Assembly: GCF_015354405.1 (NCBI RefSeq) | Contig: NZ_JADKYP010000061.1 | Location: 1 to 37,751, forward strand | From: Nocardia sp. BSTN01 | Lineage (GTDB): Bacteria > Actinomycetota > Actinomycetes > Mycobacteriales > Mycobacteriaceae | Direction: 5' to 3' | Length of the DNA: 37,751 nt | Shown here: one piece after another, positions 6,820-15,888 of the stretch | How positions within the stretch are numbered: the first letter of the stretch is position 1 | Layout: every line of letters begins with the position of its first letter | The notes under the pieces: model-generated | Databases searched by the model: none | The model's input: the letters and a program-made list of their open reading frames with translations, nothing else | What the model was told of the DNA's origin: nothing | Program-made: the position numbers and the translations under genes

Positions 6820-8184
6820 TTACTGTTCTTGTTGTTCAATCGGAACACGTTGCGGGGCAACGGAAAGCCGTGCGGCGGTGGCCGCATAGACGGCGAGATC
6901 GATCACCACCTTCTGGGCGGGATCTGCAGAGCCCGAGTGGCCGCGCAGCCGCGCGGACTCGGCCAGAGCGGCCTCCGATATCGGACGCCGGGTCTTGTGG
7001 GTGCAGGGTTTGCTCGCATCGAACGCGGCCAGCACCGAGCGCTCCATGGCCACGACATGGCCCTCGTCGCGGACCACTCGCCCGGCGCCGTCGGGAGCGC
7101 GCAGGTGCGCGGCGACGATAGCGCCGGAAGAAGTGGCCAGGTGCAGGTGCTCGGCGCCGAGCCGGTGGATCACCGTCACCAGCGCGCCGGGCATGCCGGG
7201 TGGAACCGAGTACTGGTTGCCGCGCCAGGCGACCAACCCTTGCGCGGTGACCTTGCGCTGTTCACGGACCTCAGCGGGATAGGCCGATGGTGCTGGACGC
7301 AGCGATTCGGCCGCGGCCAGCTCACCGACGGTGGTGCGGTGTCCGTCGCGGACGCGTTTGCGGCTGTCCAGACGCGCGCAGAGCCGATCCAGCGCAACCT
7401 GGGCCTCGGCGATCGAGACGTCATCGCCGATGGTGCGCCACCATCGTTGCGCTGCAGCATGATTGGACTTCTCCACCACTCCTTTGCGGTTGCCGTGGCG
7501 AGGTGGGCAGATATCGATACCGACCGAATAGTGTTTCGCGACACCGGAAAACGCCGGGGTGATCCGCCCCGACTCCGGGTAACAGACCGTGGACATCCGG
7601 TCGAATCGCCACCGTCTCGTCACCCCACCCAATCGGATAGTGACCTGGTCGAGCGCTTCGACCAGGTGGGCGAAGTCCTCGGCCGGCGCCAAGACGCCGC
7701 GCCACAAACTCGAATGAGCCAACGCGCCGACCAGCAGATGCGCATGCCGCCCGGATCCCCAGCGCGCCGGTGGATCCGGCAACTCCACCCAATCCCACTG
7801 TGTTTCCTCACCGGGAGGGTGCGCGATGATCGCGACATCACGGCCCCGGGCTGCGTGGCAGGGCTCGCAGTGCGGGCGAAGCTCCAGCTTCCGGATCGCC
7901 GTGGTCAACGATTGATACGAGCCGGTGAACCCCAGCGCCACGATCTCGTCGAACAGCGTCGACGCCCACAAATGCGGGTCGTCGGCCAACCGGATCCGGC
8001 AGTAGTCGATGAACGGATCGATCAGCAACGGTGCCGTCCGGACCCGCTAGCCCGGCACACGCTCACCATTCAGATAAGCGCGAACCGTCTTGCGGTCCAA
8101 CCCCGTATGCCGAGCGATCGCCGATATCGACCACCCCTGATCACGAAGTGCATGCACTTCCACATCGCCCTCCAGCGACAGCAT
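6820..8184 (-). pseudogene. istA: IstA transposase interrupted by one in-frame TAG
   Basis: Reading from ATG 8184 gives the IstA N-terminal helix-turn-helix (MLSLEGDVEVHALRDQG, then ISAIARHTGLDRKTVRAYL). An amber codon follows at 8049-8047, and the same frame then continues at once as RVRTAPLLIDPF through the DDE domain to 6820. About 454 residues would result if the TAG were read as an amino acid, a normal IstA length. The DDE core includes TQWDWVELP, RMSTVCYPESGRI and RKGVVEKSNH. The C-terminal beta barrel region (WRGNQYSVPPGMPG) is intact. A restart at ATG 8028 would give a transposase without its DNA-binding domain. The cause may be a recent nonsense mutation, readthrough or a sequence error. 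Confidence 0.9.
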
Positions 8185-8285
8185 CCACAGCCTTCCCTCA
8201 TCAGCACCACGAACGACTCCGCGGATGATGAGCGACGCCGCAGCAACCAGCACACGAAATGCACCGGACACCAACAGGACAGGGA

Positions 8286-8340
8286 AACCGCCTGGGGAAT
8301 TTCAGCTAGCAGCACTGAGGAAAATCAACGAGCGCCATCA
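8286..8340. repeat. IS21 right terminal repeats
   Basis: It contains AACCGCCTGGGGAATTT (8286-8302) and CGAGCGCCATCA (8329-8340), the inverted partners of the left-end motifs. It lies about 100 bp upstream of istA, so it also holds the istA promoter region. Confidence 0.8.
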
Positions 8341-8834
8341 CCCGATCGCGGTACCTCGGCATGAACCACGGCACCAGCCACGATCACGGGCTCAACCTGT
8401 AACCGTTCCCCAGTTCCGAAGCGCTGTGCGCCTCCCCTCACGGGGAGCCTTGCCACCCAAATCCCAAGCTGCGGGGTTCCGCATAGGGCGTGATTCTTAC
8501 CAGCACCCCAGGCAGAGTGCGCGATCATTTTCCGGCACCGCAGCACATGCCAGCTCGCTTCCCAACCAGGGGAGGCCGCTCACAACCCGTTGTGCAAGAC
8601 GGTCGCCTATCGTCTCGGATCGGGCCCGTGAGATAGGCCCCGGGCCCGCCTACCGGATACCCCCGTGTTCGCTGGCGCCCGAAGGAGATCGGACCGAATC
8701 TCCGGCTCACCACTCCGGTCCCGCCCCCGACGGAGCGAGACCGTGGAGAAGCGGCTCCCCCGCCCCCACATTTCGCTACTGGGGGAGCCGCCGCCACGGC
8801 CGGGCCGCCGCGCCATCGATGGAAGAGATCGAGC
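8341..8834. promoter_or_regulatory. Gene-free leader with strong hairpin upstream of a micro-ORF
   Basis: I find no convincing gene in this 494-bp stretch. It contains an 11-bp perfect stem, GCGGCTCCCCC (8751-8761) pairing with GGGGGAGCCGC (8781-8791), with a 19-base loop. The stem is 43 bp before the micro-ORF start. There is no U-run after the stem, so a classical terminator is unlikely; a leader or attenuator structure is possible. Confidence 0.35.
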
Positions 8835-8918
8835 ATGGACATTCAAGGCATCATCAGCTTGCTGCTCAGTGCGGGCAGCAGTGTTCTCAGCCTCGGAAGC
8901 AGTGTGTTGAGCCTGTGA
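8835..8918 (+). CDS. 27-residue hydrophobic micro-ORF
   Basis: The ATG at 8835 has a good ribosome site, GGAAGAG, seven bases upstream, and the frame ends at TGA 8916-8918. The peptide starts MDIQGIISLL and then repeats an S-V-L-S-L pattern (SSVLSL twice). It is an uncharged, amphipathic or membrane-active-looking peptide apart from its one Asp. It sits after a strong hairpin and has no neighbour that explains it. It could be a small membrane or cell-wall peptide, a toxin peptide, or chance. Confidence 0.35.
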   Translation: MDIQGIISLLLSAGSSVLSLGSSVLSL

Positions 8919-8993
8919 CCACTTTCCGACGCTCAGGCTCCGGACCGCCTCGATAACGCATTGCGGCCTCCTGGACGAGGAGTTGGTGCCCTT

Positions 8994-9934
8994 CTATCGG
9001 TCGATGCCGCCATCGCGGCCGCGTTCGCGGCGCTGCTGTGGCCCGCGCTGCGGCCGCTTCGGCGACGGCTGCTGTGGGCCGGTGGTCTTCCCGGGTGTGG
9101 GCTGTGTGGCTCGCTGCGCGCGGGCGATGCGGATCTGGTTCTCGATGGTGCCGCGGTCATGACCGTCGACGACGGCCGCAGACCGCATCGCGGCCGCCCA
9201 CGCCGGGGAGCCCTCAGTCTTGTCGTAGGGCTGGTCGGGATCGATGCCGTCGCGACGCATGTGGATCTCGGTCAGCGCCTTGCGGGCCTGGCTGGCCATC
9301 GCCGCCGCGGCCGCCGCCCGCCCGGCCGGCCGTGTCCAGGCTCGCCTGCACGGTCATCATCAACTCGGTCAGCGCGTAGATCAGCGCCAGACCGGCCGCC
9401 TCCGGATTCGACGCCGCCCACAACATCCGCGCCACCGACCGGATGTTCCCCTTCTCCGTACCGGTGTGGCGGCGACGTTCGCGGGCCGGGATCCGGCCTG
9501 CGCGAGCCAGCTGCCGCGACAACCGGTCCAGCGGCCCAGGTTTGCGTTCGGTCCGCGCCGACGCCGCAGCGAACAGACCCGACGTCTGAGATGCCACCTG
9601 CGCCCGGCCGGCGCGATCGGTGACCGGGATCCGGGAGACCATGTCGCTCAACTGCCGCAGCTCCTCGATCGCCTCCTTCTCCGACCGCGGCTCCACCGCC
9701 TTCGGCCGCGCCCCCGAGCCGACCGTGATGCGCCGCCACTCGGCCAGCGCCTCCTCCCGCGCCGATACCGACTGATCCCACGGCGCCCACGACCGAATCG
9801 CAGCCAGCGTCATGTCCCGCCCGAGCCGACCACCGCCGTAGCGAATCGACTTCTCCCACTTGTCGGTCGTCAAATTGCGCTGCGCCGGCAATCGCACCGA
9901 ACCGGCTCCCGCAACAGCATTCGCGATCTGGTTT
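8994..9934 (-). pseudogene. Frameshifted plasmid-like hypothetical gene
   Basis: Two minus-strand frames join to one plausible protein. The upstream part (open from about 9934; GTG 9897 possible) reads LPAQRNLTTDKWEKSIRYGG through ALTELMMTVQASLDTAGRAG. After a shift near 9300-9320, in a run of gcc/cgg repeats, the downstream part reads MASQARKALTEIHMRRDGID and ends in a Gln/Pro/Arg-rich tail at 8994. The protein is helical and charged with Arg-rich stretches. It looks like a conjugation or plasmid maintenance accessory protein, but no domain is recognised. Confidence 0.4.
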
Positions 9935-10898
9935 CACCGTACACGCGAAAACTGTTGTACTGGAGAGTATTTCGAAGGCGCCAGCCGATCCCATCGCGAG
10001 GTCATGCGGGCTGCTCGGGGTGCCCGGCCGGGATCGGCGCGGCGGTCGACAGTGGTCCGGGAGTTCGGGCGACGGTGCGATCACGAAGTTCCAGTCCTGA
10101 TAGGTCGGCCGCTAAGGGCCGGCGGGCGGCATCGGCTGACTGTCGAGCGTGGACGAGATGCGTCCGGATTTCCTGCGGCGAAACCTGGAGGCGCCGGGCC
10201 ACACATGTCGACTCATCTGCAGCGGGTCCCCGCAGCGCGAAGGGACAATGGGGTGCTGCTCGAGAATCGACGCCGGCCGCGTGTCACGATGTCGCGAACG
10301 CGGGCGTTGCGAGGTATCAGGGCGGGCAAAGCGGCAGCAGAATTGTTGGGTCGCATGCCCTGGCACAGGGTATCCCTGATGAGGTACCCGAGGTCCTGAG
10401 CTCAAGTTAGACGTCGTCGAAACGGACCATCAGCAGGTTGAAGGAGATGGTCCAGCTACCTGCCTCCCCAGGGAGCTTGAGAGGCCGGAGCGACGGGTGC
10501 CCGCGACGCGGCCTGTTCAATGAAACCTCGCGCGCGACACGCGGTTTGGTCGCGTTGCCCCGGGCATCACCACTCCCACACCTGTGAGGTGCACCACACT
10601 CTGGTCAGTCTGATGGGGCGCACTCGTCGGCATGTTTGACCAAGGGACGGAGGGCGCAGAGTTGCATTTCGAAACGCGGTGGTCAAGTCGCCGTAGCCGG
10701 GTGTATCGGAGGAGTTCGTGGAGGGAAACATCCGGGGTCAGTCGAAGTAGGCGACCGATGAGACGCGGTGCCGACCCCTCGCGGTCTACCGCCGCCCACC
10801 CTTGGGCAACGGCGGTGTGTCGGCGGTTGCCCACGCATCGCGTGCTCCTCAATACACGGCGTTCGCATCCTGCAGCCTGATCGGAGGGTGCGAGATCC
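9935..10898. other. Gene-poor interval before the WXG100-like gene
   Basis: There are only short, weak frames here. A minus-strand frame (about 10002-10290) contains a helix-turn-helix-like stretch, CVARRLQVSPQEIRTHLVH. Another minus frame (10517-10900) contains a Leu/Arg-rich helix. Neither has a clear start or family. The 3' part should hold the promoter of the gene at 10899, whose ribosome site GGAGG is visible at 10884-10888. Confidence 0.3.
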
Positions 10899-12650
10899 AT
10901 GGCAATAGAGATTCCTCACAAGGTAGCGTTGTTTCTCAATTTCGCTGGGGTGCCCTATCCCGATATAAACGAGGACCAAGTGCGCGCGCTGGGCAAACAT
11001 GTAAGGACCTTCGCGAATAGCGTGGCCGACACTCACGCCAGCGCAACCGGCGTTATCAAAGATATGGGTAACGTCTACTCTGGCTACTCCTACCGGGCGC
11101 TAGTTGCGGCATGGGCGCAGATGTCGAAGTCTCATATGGCCGATCTCGACGCGGCATGTCGGGTGGTTGCTGACGCTCTGGATGCGGCTGCTGTGGTCAT
11201 CAGGGTGACCAAGATCGCGGTCCTTGCCGAACTTGCTGGATTGGCAGCGAGTTTCGCGGCTGCGACGGCCGGATCAATCGTAACCGGCGGTCTGTCGGCT
11301 GCAATCGAACAGGCGATTGTTACAGCTGCACGCAAGATTTGCGAGGTCATGGAACAGGCGCTGATCGCGTACATTCTGTTCGAAGTCATCGAGAAGGCGA
11401 TGGAGCCGCTCCGGGATGTAATCGACCGTATCGTTCGCGGAATAGTGGACGAGGCAGCGGGGCACTTGCTTGAGCCTCCGCCGGGTCAGGCCGAACACGT
11501 GCTGTATATCGAGCCCGACGAGGTCATCAACCACGCTCAAACCCTCGAGATGTTGGCGGACGACATGCTACAACACGCGTCGAATTTTGCTAAGAAGGTT
11601 GCGGCGCTCGACTTCACATCCCGCGCGTTTGACGATAGCGCGGATGTTGGACCCGCCGTCCTGGATCCGTCCGGACACGCCACATCCCAGCAGATTCCGC
11701 ACTCCCGTCCCACTGCGCTCACGAGCTCTGCTCTCCACACAGCTCCGCCCAATGCGCTGAACACGGACTCGAACGCTTCCGAATCTCCGCGCGACCACGT
11801 TGGCGCGGGCACGGCCCACAGGGAGACCGACGCCTCCCAGTCCCAGGTTCATCATCCTCGAGCCGTCGCCCCTACGGCGCGTTCGGAGGTTCCATCGAAC
11901 GGCAATTTCGATGATGTGCGCCCGAATTCGGCGACGACCGGTGACACATCCGACAGACGCATCGGGCCGGCGACAGCAAATCCTGGTGGTGCCTCCAGCT
12001 CCGGAGATGTCGTGGCAAGTGCAGAGTCTATCGGGCAGGTGATGGCGAACCCACCCGATACCACACAGCCGGGCCACGGCGATACGTCGGCGCGTAATGC
12101 AGAACAGTGGCCGATGGCTGATCTGAGGGCAGCATCGACTACGGACCAGTTGGGGGGACTCCCGTGGTCGACCGGACAGGATCGGCCGGGTGGTCCTGCC
12201 GGGGAGCCAGGTAGCGTCGAAGGCCACCCGGCGCGTGCCGAGTTGAAACCTGGAGTGTCTCCCGAAAGGAAATCCGGTCAAAGCATCACGCCCTGGCGTC
12301 GGCGTACTAGTCGACATCGCACCCGAGCAGAGTCCGTCCGCAAGGCTAAACCGAGTGGTCCGACACCATGGACCGGAGGTGGTACTTCACCGAGAACAGA
12401 GCCTGCGACGGTCTCGCGACAGGATGGACGATCGACGCCCCGACCGGCCGAAGAGTCGGCGAAGGCTCCGAAAAATGGTGTCGGAGCAAACGCTCCGGAC
12501 GCCGACCCTATTTTGGAGGAGAGCTTGGGCCAGGCCGGCGCAGTGCAAGCGCCGAAATCGGCACATCAGGAGCGTCCGACAGTCGTGGCGCCGTCGATCT
12601 CTGGCGATAAACGTCCAGAACTAAGCCTCGAAAACCTACCGGGGCTGTGA
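10899..12650 (+). CDS. WXG100-like (T7SS) carrier protein with disordered tail
   Basis: The protein is 583 residues from ATG 10899, with GGAGG about 10 bases upstream. Residues 1-95 form a WXG100-like helical hairpin (MAIEIPHKVALFLNFAGVPY at the start, AAWAQM near the turn) of the type found at the N-terminus of CpnT-like secreted polymorphic toxins in Actinobacteria. Residues about 100-200 are hydrophobic and helical (LAELAGLAASFAAATAGSIV). From about 240 to the end the chain is a Ser/Pro/Thr/Gly-rich linker with no folded toxin domain. The usual layout is WXG domain, linker, C-terminal toxin; here the toxin part is missing, and a separate frame (12771) follows. Type VII export is inferred. 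Confidence 0.7.
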   Translation: MAIEIPHKVALFLNFAGVPYPDINEDQVRALGKHVRTFANSVADTHASATGVIKDMGNVYSGYSYRALVAAWAQMSKSHMADLDAACRVVADALDAAAVVIRVTKIAVLAELAGLAASFAAATAGSIVTGGLSAAIEQAIVTAARKICEVMEQALIAYILFEVIEKAMEPLRDVIDRIVRGIVDEAAGHLLEPPPGQAEHVLYIEPDEVINHAQTLEMLADDMLQHASNFAKKVAALDFTSRAFDDSADVGPAVLDPSGHATSQQIPHSRPTALTSSALHTAPPNALNTDSNASESPRDHVGAGTAHRETDASQSQVHHPRAVAPTARSEVPSNGNFDDVRPNSATTGDTSDRRIGPATANPGGASSSGDVVASAESIGQVMANPPDTTQPGHGDTSARNAEQWPMADLRAASTTDQLGGLPWSTGQDRPGGPAGEPGSVEGHPARAELKPGVSPERKSGQSITPWRRRTSRHRTRAESVRKAKPSGPTPWTGGGTSPRTEPATVSRQDGRSTPRPAEESAKAPKNGVGANAPDADPILEESLGQAGAVQAPKSAHQERPTVVAPSISGDKRPELSLENLPGL

Positions 12651-12770
12651 CCATCCAGTGTAGGACGTAGATGGGCTCCGTAGTCTAAGCGTCGTTCAGG
12701 AGATCATTCAGACTATTCCTCGAACAGATCATGTCCAATCCGGTTTGCAGGTGCGCTGGGAACAGCCCGC

Positions 12771-13949
12771 TTGACGAGGGCAACCCGTGAACCGATTTTC
12801 AGAATAGATAAGGATAATCGACTGTTAGGAGAAGAAGCGGCTTCGATGCTGCGTAAGGCGGCTAGAGAAATGGGGAGGTGGCTTCACGAATTCGGTCGTA
12901 ACTACCCGAAAGCTGGTTCAGTGCTGCGCGAAGCGGCTGAGGTAACTGTGGAGACGGATGCCGTAACCGCGGAAGCCATTCACTCCGCCCTCCCAGATGT
13001 GGCCGTTCGGGAAGTGGATCGAGCTTCGCCCTGGTCGGAAGAGCTTCGGCTACCGGCCCTCGAACGTGAAGGCAATGGGTCTCTCGGCTTCCGGGGTTAT
13101 CCAAATCCACCGGAGTTCAGAAAAGGGCTACCGCTCGATGCGAAGAGCGCGGCGCCCCATTGGATCACCTACGGCGGACCTGACCGTCAACATGTTCTAG
13201 TAGGTACGGTTCATCGCTCTGCCCCAGAGCATCCTCAGACGATAGCGCTGCTTCGGCAAGCCGAGGATTGGATTGGCAGAACAGAAAGTTACGGAGATAA
13301 TCGCGTAATGTTTATCGAGGGGCGGGTCGGGCGCACGCAAAGAAAGTCCTATAGCAGCATTGAGCACGCTGCCGAAGATGGCGAGATGGCGATGCTGGAG
13401 TATTTGGCGGATATCCATGGCATCCGCAAGATCTCTCTGGAGGGAGAACCGGGGTTACAAGAGGCACGTCTCCTGCGGGCAGGAATTCCGCCGCAGAGCC
13501 TTGCCCTGCATCATGTACTACGCATGGCACCGCAGGCGGCTCGACGGGGTGAGGACTTCAATTCTCAGATTCCGTCGATATTTCGAGGTTTGCATTTTAT
13601 GCGAACCGAAGGAATGACTGCTGACGATGCGGTAAACGCGTTCCAAAATATTATGGCTACACATTATCCAGACATGGGATTTCCTCGCAAATTCACCTCC
13701 GAGGATGTCGAATGGATAAGTAAGCAGCAATTGGGCAAGCTAGTTGTTCCGCAAGGTGCTCAAACCGAGTTGGAAAGAACAGCAGTAGCGGTCGATCGGA
13801 CACGACACGATGTCGCGCAAGAATTGTTGGGAAAATTTCAGGCGGCGGGGCGTGCGACCTTTACTGCCTATGGACAAGCCCACATTCCATATATTGTGCC
13901 GAAGCTCGCCGCATTCAAGGGGGCATCGACGGTAGCACTGACTGCTTGA
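12771..13949 (+). CDS. Tiki/TraB-like (GxxH) putative hydrolase, possible T7SS effector domain
   Basis: The 392-residue frame lies in the same reading frame as the upstream WXG100-like gene, after stops at 12648 and 12681. The start is uncertain: TTG 12771 or ATG 12846. Motifs resemble the Tiki/TraB/ChaN/EreA superfamily: GTVH (145-148) after a beta strand, FIEG (181-184), LEGEP (223-227) and a final GQAH (368-371). In that superfamily the two GxxH motifs and acidic residues form the metal or catalytic site. Residues 1-115 are a helical linker. The DNA is visibly more AT-rich than its surroundings, a sign of transfer. It could be a separated toxin domain for the upstream carrier; no immunity gene is recognised next to it. 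Confidence 0.5.
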   Translation: MTRATREPIFRIDKDNRLLGEEAASMLRKAAREMGRWLHEFGRNYPKAGSVLREAAEVTVETDAVTAEAIHSALPDVAVREVDRASPWSEELRLPALEREGNGSLGFRGYPNPPEFRKGLPLDAKSAAPHWITYGGPDRQHVLVGTVHRSAPEHPQTIALLRQAEDWIGRTESYGDNRVMFIEGRVGRTQRKSYSSIEHAAEDGEMAMLEYLADIHGIRKISLEGEPGLQEARLLRAGIPPQSLALHHVLRMAPQAARRGEDFNSQIPSIFRGLHFMRTEGMTADDAVNAFQNIMATHYPDMGFPRKFTSEDVEWISKQQLGKLVVPQGAQTELERTAVAVDRTRHDVAQELLGKFQAAGRATFTAYGQAHIPYIVPKLAAFKGASTVALTA

Positions 13950-13971
13950 ATTCCGCCCACGCCGGACCTGC

Positions 13972-14199
13972 ATGAAGAGCAGATACAGCTCGGGCGGATA
14001 CCCGTTGACCGCTGTGGACGAGGTCGGCTATCTCCCGCTCGAATCCGAAGTTGCGAACCTGTTGTTCCAACTGGTCTGGATCCACTTCGAGCCTGCAAGC
14101 CTAACGGTGGCCAGCAACAACCGGTTCGGCTGGTGGCACCTGCTGCCCCACTACGGGCCAAAGCGCCCCGGAAATCTCTCGCCGGCGTCCCAGACGTGA
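13972..14199 (+). pseudogene. IstB ATPase fragment (second IS21-type element)
   Basis: The frame contains AVDEVGYLPLESEVANLLFQ, then LVWIHFEPASLTVASNNRFG. These are the Walker B segment (VDEVGYLP) and sensor region (SNNRFG) of IstB proteins. Everything upstream, including Walker A, and everything after FGWW is missing. The sequence differs from the intact istB at 5997, so it comes from another IS21-type element. It marks the downstream edge of the toxin-like locus. Confidence 0.75.
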
Positions 14200-14570
14200 C
14201 ACCGATTGACGCAGCCGTCTTTGTCCTGGAACAGATTGCAGGGCGGAGGATCATGCTATCTGCGCGTGGCCAAAGCAGATCTGCTGAGAGTATCCTGGCG
14301 TTCTCAACGCCTGAACGGCCCCGGCCATGCGCCAGCGCATTCAGCGGATGTCTGCGCAGTCGCCGTCGTGGTCGATTGTCACCGCCTCGCGACAGCCAAT
14401 CTTGCCGCAGAGCCGTGGGGACCTGGGTCGCTACGCCACTGCCCTCGCTTCCGGCAAGCCGCGAAAGTTGAACACACGACGACACCAGTTAAAAGTCTTC
14501 TGCTCCAGAATGGCTCTCGTCAATCTATGCAGCGCAGCCGCAGACGGTATTCCGGAGTCGAGTTGAGGTG
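14200..14570. other. Interval without a supported gene
   Basis: Frames here have no conserved features and no convincing start sites. The interval probably contains decayed IS DNA following the istB fragment. Confidence 0.4.
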
Positions 14571-15266
14571 TCACTGGTGTGACGGATCTTTGTCTCCGGA
14601 GGTGGTTCGGTCGGACGGTGCCGTCCCGATCGAAGCCGATATCAGTTCGAACAGACGTTGCCCCGCCTGCTCGTCGCCATCCAAATGCAGAGCGCCGGAG
14701 CGCAATGCGGTACTCGGAGTGATCCGCCCGTCCCAGATGGCACGAAGGGTTTCCAGGGTGGCCGTCAAGGTTGCGTCGGGTGTTTCGCTCGCCGCATTGC
14801 GACTGATGCGGATCGAACCGTGCGTAATTTCGGCGAGATAGGTGGTGTTGTCGATGCGCATCTCATAGACGTCTCCGAGTTCGCCGCATCGCGCCGACTC
14901 GAAGCTCGCCTTGATGCTGAGCAGCAGCGAATCTACGCCGAGGTCGCCCTCCGGCTGTGCGGGAGCCCGACTTCCCCAGCGCCCCAGGTTCAGGAGGATG
15001 GGCTCGAGGCCGAGACCCCACTCCGTCAGTTCGTACAGACGCACACGAACCGGGGGTGGCAGATCCCGCCGCTGCACCACCCCACACTCGGTCAGTTCGC
15101 GTAGCCGCTGGCTCAATACGTTCGGGCTCACGCCTGGCAGGCCGTCAAGAAGATCGTTGAAACGTTTAGGTCCGAGCAGGAGGTCCCGGACCACCAATAA
15201 GGCCCATCGCTCGCCGACTATGTCCAGCGCCCGCGCAACACCGCACGGATCCCGATAGCTACGCAT
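14571..15266 (-). CDS. HxlR-family regulator with SCP2-like C-terminal domain
   Basis: The 231-residue protein starts at ATG 15266. Residues about 8-100 are a winged helix of the HxlR type (CGVARALDIVGERWALLVVR, LLLGPKRFNDLLDGLPGVSP, LSQRLRELTECGVV). Residues about 120-215 resemble an SCP2 sterol-carrier-like fold, a known addition in actinobacterial HxlR proteins that may bind a hydrophobic ligand. The gene is divergent from the FMN-binding protein gene at 15340 with a 73-bp spacer, so it probably controls that gene and itself through the shared spacer. Confidence 0.9.
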   Translation of the reverse strand: MRSYRDPCGVARALDIVGERWALLVVRDLLLGPKRFNDLLDGLPGVSPNVLSQRLRELTECGVVQRRDLPPPVRVRLYELTEWGLGLEPILLNLGRWGSRAPAQPEGDLGVDSLLLSIKASFESARCGELGDVYEMRIDNTTYLAEITHGSIRISRNAASETPDATLTATLETLRAIWDGRITPSTALRSGALHLDGDEQAGQRLFELISASIGTAPSDRTTSGDKDPSHQ

Positions 15267-15290
15267 GCGGTCAGGTTATCGCCTCCTATT

Positions 15291-15306
15291 CAAGGATTAA
15301 TACTTG
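15291..15306. promoter_or_regulatory. Candidate HxlR operator
   Basis: CAAG (15291-15294) and CTTG (15303-15306) form an inverted repeat around an AT-rich 8-bp centre, GATTAATA. It lies in the short spacer between the divergent hxlR-type gene and the FMN-binding protein gene. HxlR-type regulators usually bind such AT-rich dyads. No binding evidence is available. Confidence 0.4.
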
Positions 15307-15339
15307 TTTTTTAGGAGTGAAGAAGTCTACCTTGAGATC

Positions 15340-15861
15340 ATGAGTCTCTCCCCCACCCAGGCCGGACGCTTGCCGCAGGGCGATGTGAGCCTGCTTGACA
15401 CCCCCGTAGCTCAGGAACTGCTCACCAGCACCTCCCTCGCGCGACTGGCCTATATCGGTAAGGACGGCACCCCGCGCTTGATCCCGGTCAACTTCTTGTG
15501 GGACGGCCACGAGGTGGTCGTCGGCGCGTTCGGTGATACCTACAAGATCCGCGACCTGCGCGCTCGCCCGGATGTCGCGATCACCATCGACACTGCCGAT
15601 AAGCCGCCGCGGGTACTGATGCTGCGCGGGCCGGTCACCCTGACGGAGGTCGAAGGTGTGTTGCCGGAGTACGTCACCATGCAGCGCCGAGAGATGGGCG
15701 ACGAGGCGGGTGACGCCTACATCGAGGCGATCGATCAGCCGGGGCTCCGGATGGTCCGGATCGGTCTACGCCCGACCTGGGTCGCGGTTTTGGATTTTCG
15801 GGAGCGGTTTCCCGCTGTGGCGCCCGAATCGGTCGTGGCCGCTTTCCGAGCCGGTAGATAG
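15340..15861 (+). CDS. Pyridoxamine 5'-phosphate oxidase-like FMN-binding protein
   Basis: The protein is 173 residues from ATG 15340, preferred over the in-frame TTG 15304 because family similarity begins near residue 20. The split-barrel pattern is clear: LLTSTSLARLAYIGKDGTPR then LIPVNFLWDGHEVVVGAF, with KIRDLRARPDVAITID forming the dimer and flavin-binding region. Proteins of this group bind FMN, F420 or heme and act on small redox substrates. The substrate cannot be told from sequence. The divergent HxlR regulator suggests induction by a reactive small molecule. Confidence 0.85.
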   Translation: MSLSPTQAGRLPQGDVSLLDTPVAQELLTSTSLARLAYIGKDGTPRLIPVNFLWDGHEVVVGAFGDTYKIRDLRARPDVAITIDTADKPPRVLMLRGPVTLTEVEGVLPEYVTMQRREMGDEAGDAYIEAIDQPGLRMVRIGLRPTWVAVLDFRERFPAVAPESVVAAFRAGR

Positions 15862-15888
15862 CTGCCGGTAGATAGCTGTTGCGATTTC

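Larger units (their letters stand above)
5623..8340 (-). mobile_element. IS21-family insertion sequence
   Basis: The 2.7-kb element carries istA, istB and a small zinc-finger frame, all on the minus strand. Its ends are imperfect inverted repeats. TGATGGTGCTCG at 5623-5634 matches CGAGCGCCATCA at 8329-8340, and AAATTCCCCAGGCGGTT (5661-5677) matches its exact reverse complement at 8286-8302. The ends are TG...CA with nested internal repeats, as expected for IS21. No clear target duplication is visible (left flank GCGTGC, right flank CCCGAT), so one flank may have been rearranged. Confidence 0.85.

Noticed and set aside
5614-8346. Target-site duplication of the IS21 element
   Set aside because: The flanks GCGTGC and CCCGAT do not match, so no duplication can be claimed.
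6829-8364. Long plus-strand open frame of 511 codons
   Set aside because: It is the complementary shadow of istA, which has clear DDE and terminal features on the minus strand.
9244-10410. Plus-strand open frame of 388 codons
   Set aside because: Composition is Arg/Pro/Ala-rich with no start signal or family. The minus strand has the more protein-like segments.
11568-12317. Minus-strand frame opposite the WXG100-like gene tail
   Set aside because: It reads as Arg/Ser noise. The plus frame is continuous and has a good ribosome site.
15269-15340. CRISPR or tandem repeats
   Set aside because: No regularly spaced repeats were seen here or elsewhere in the window.
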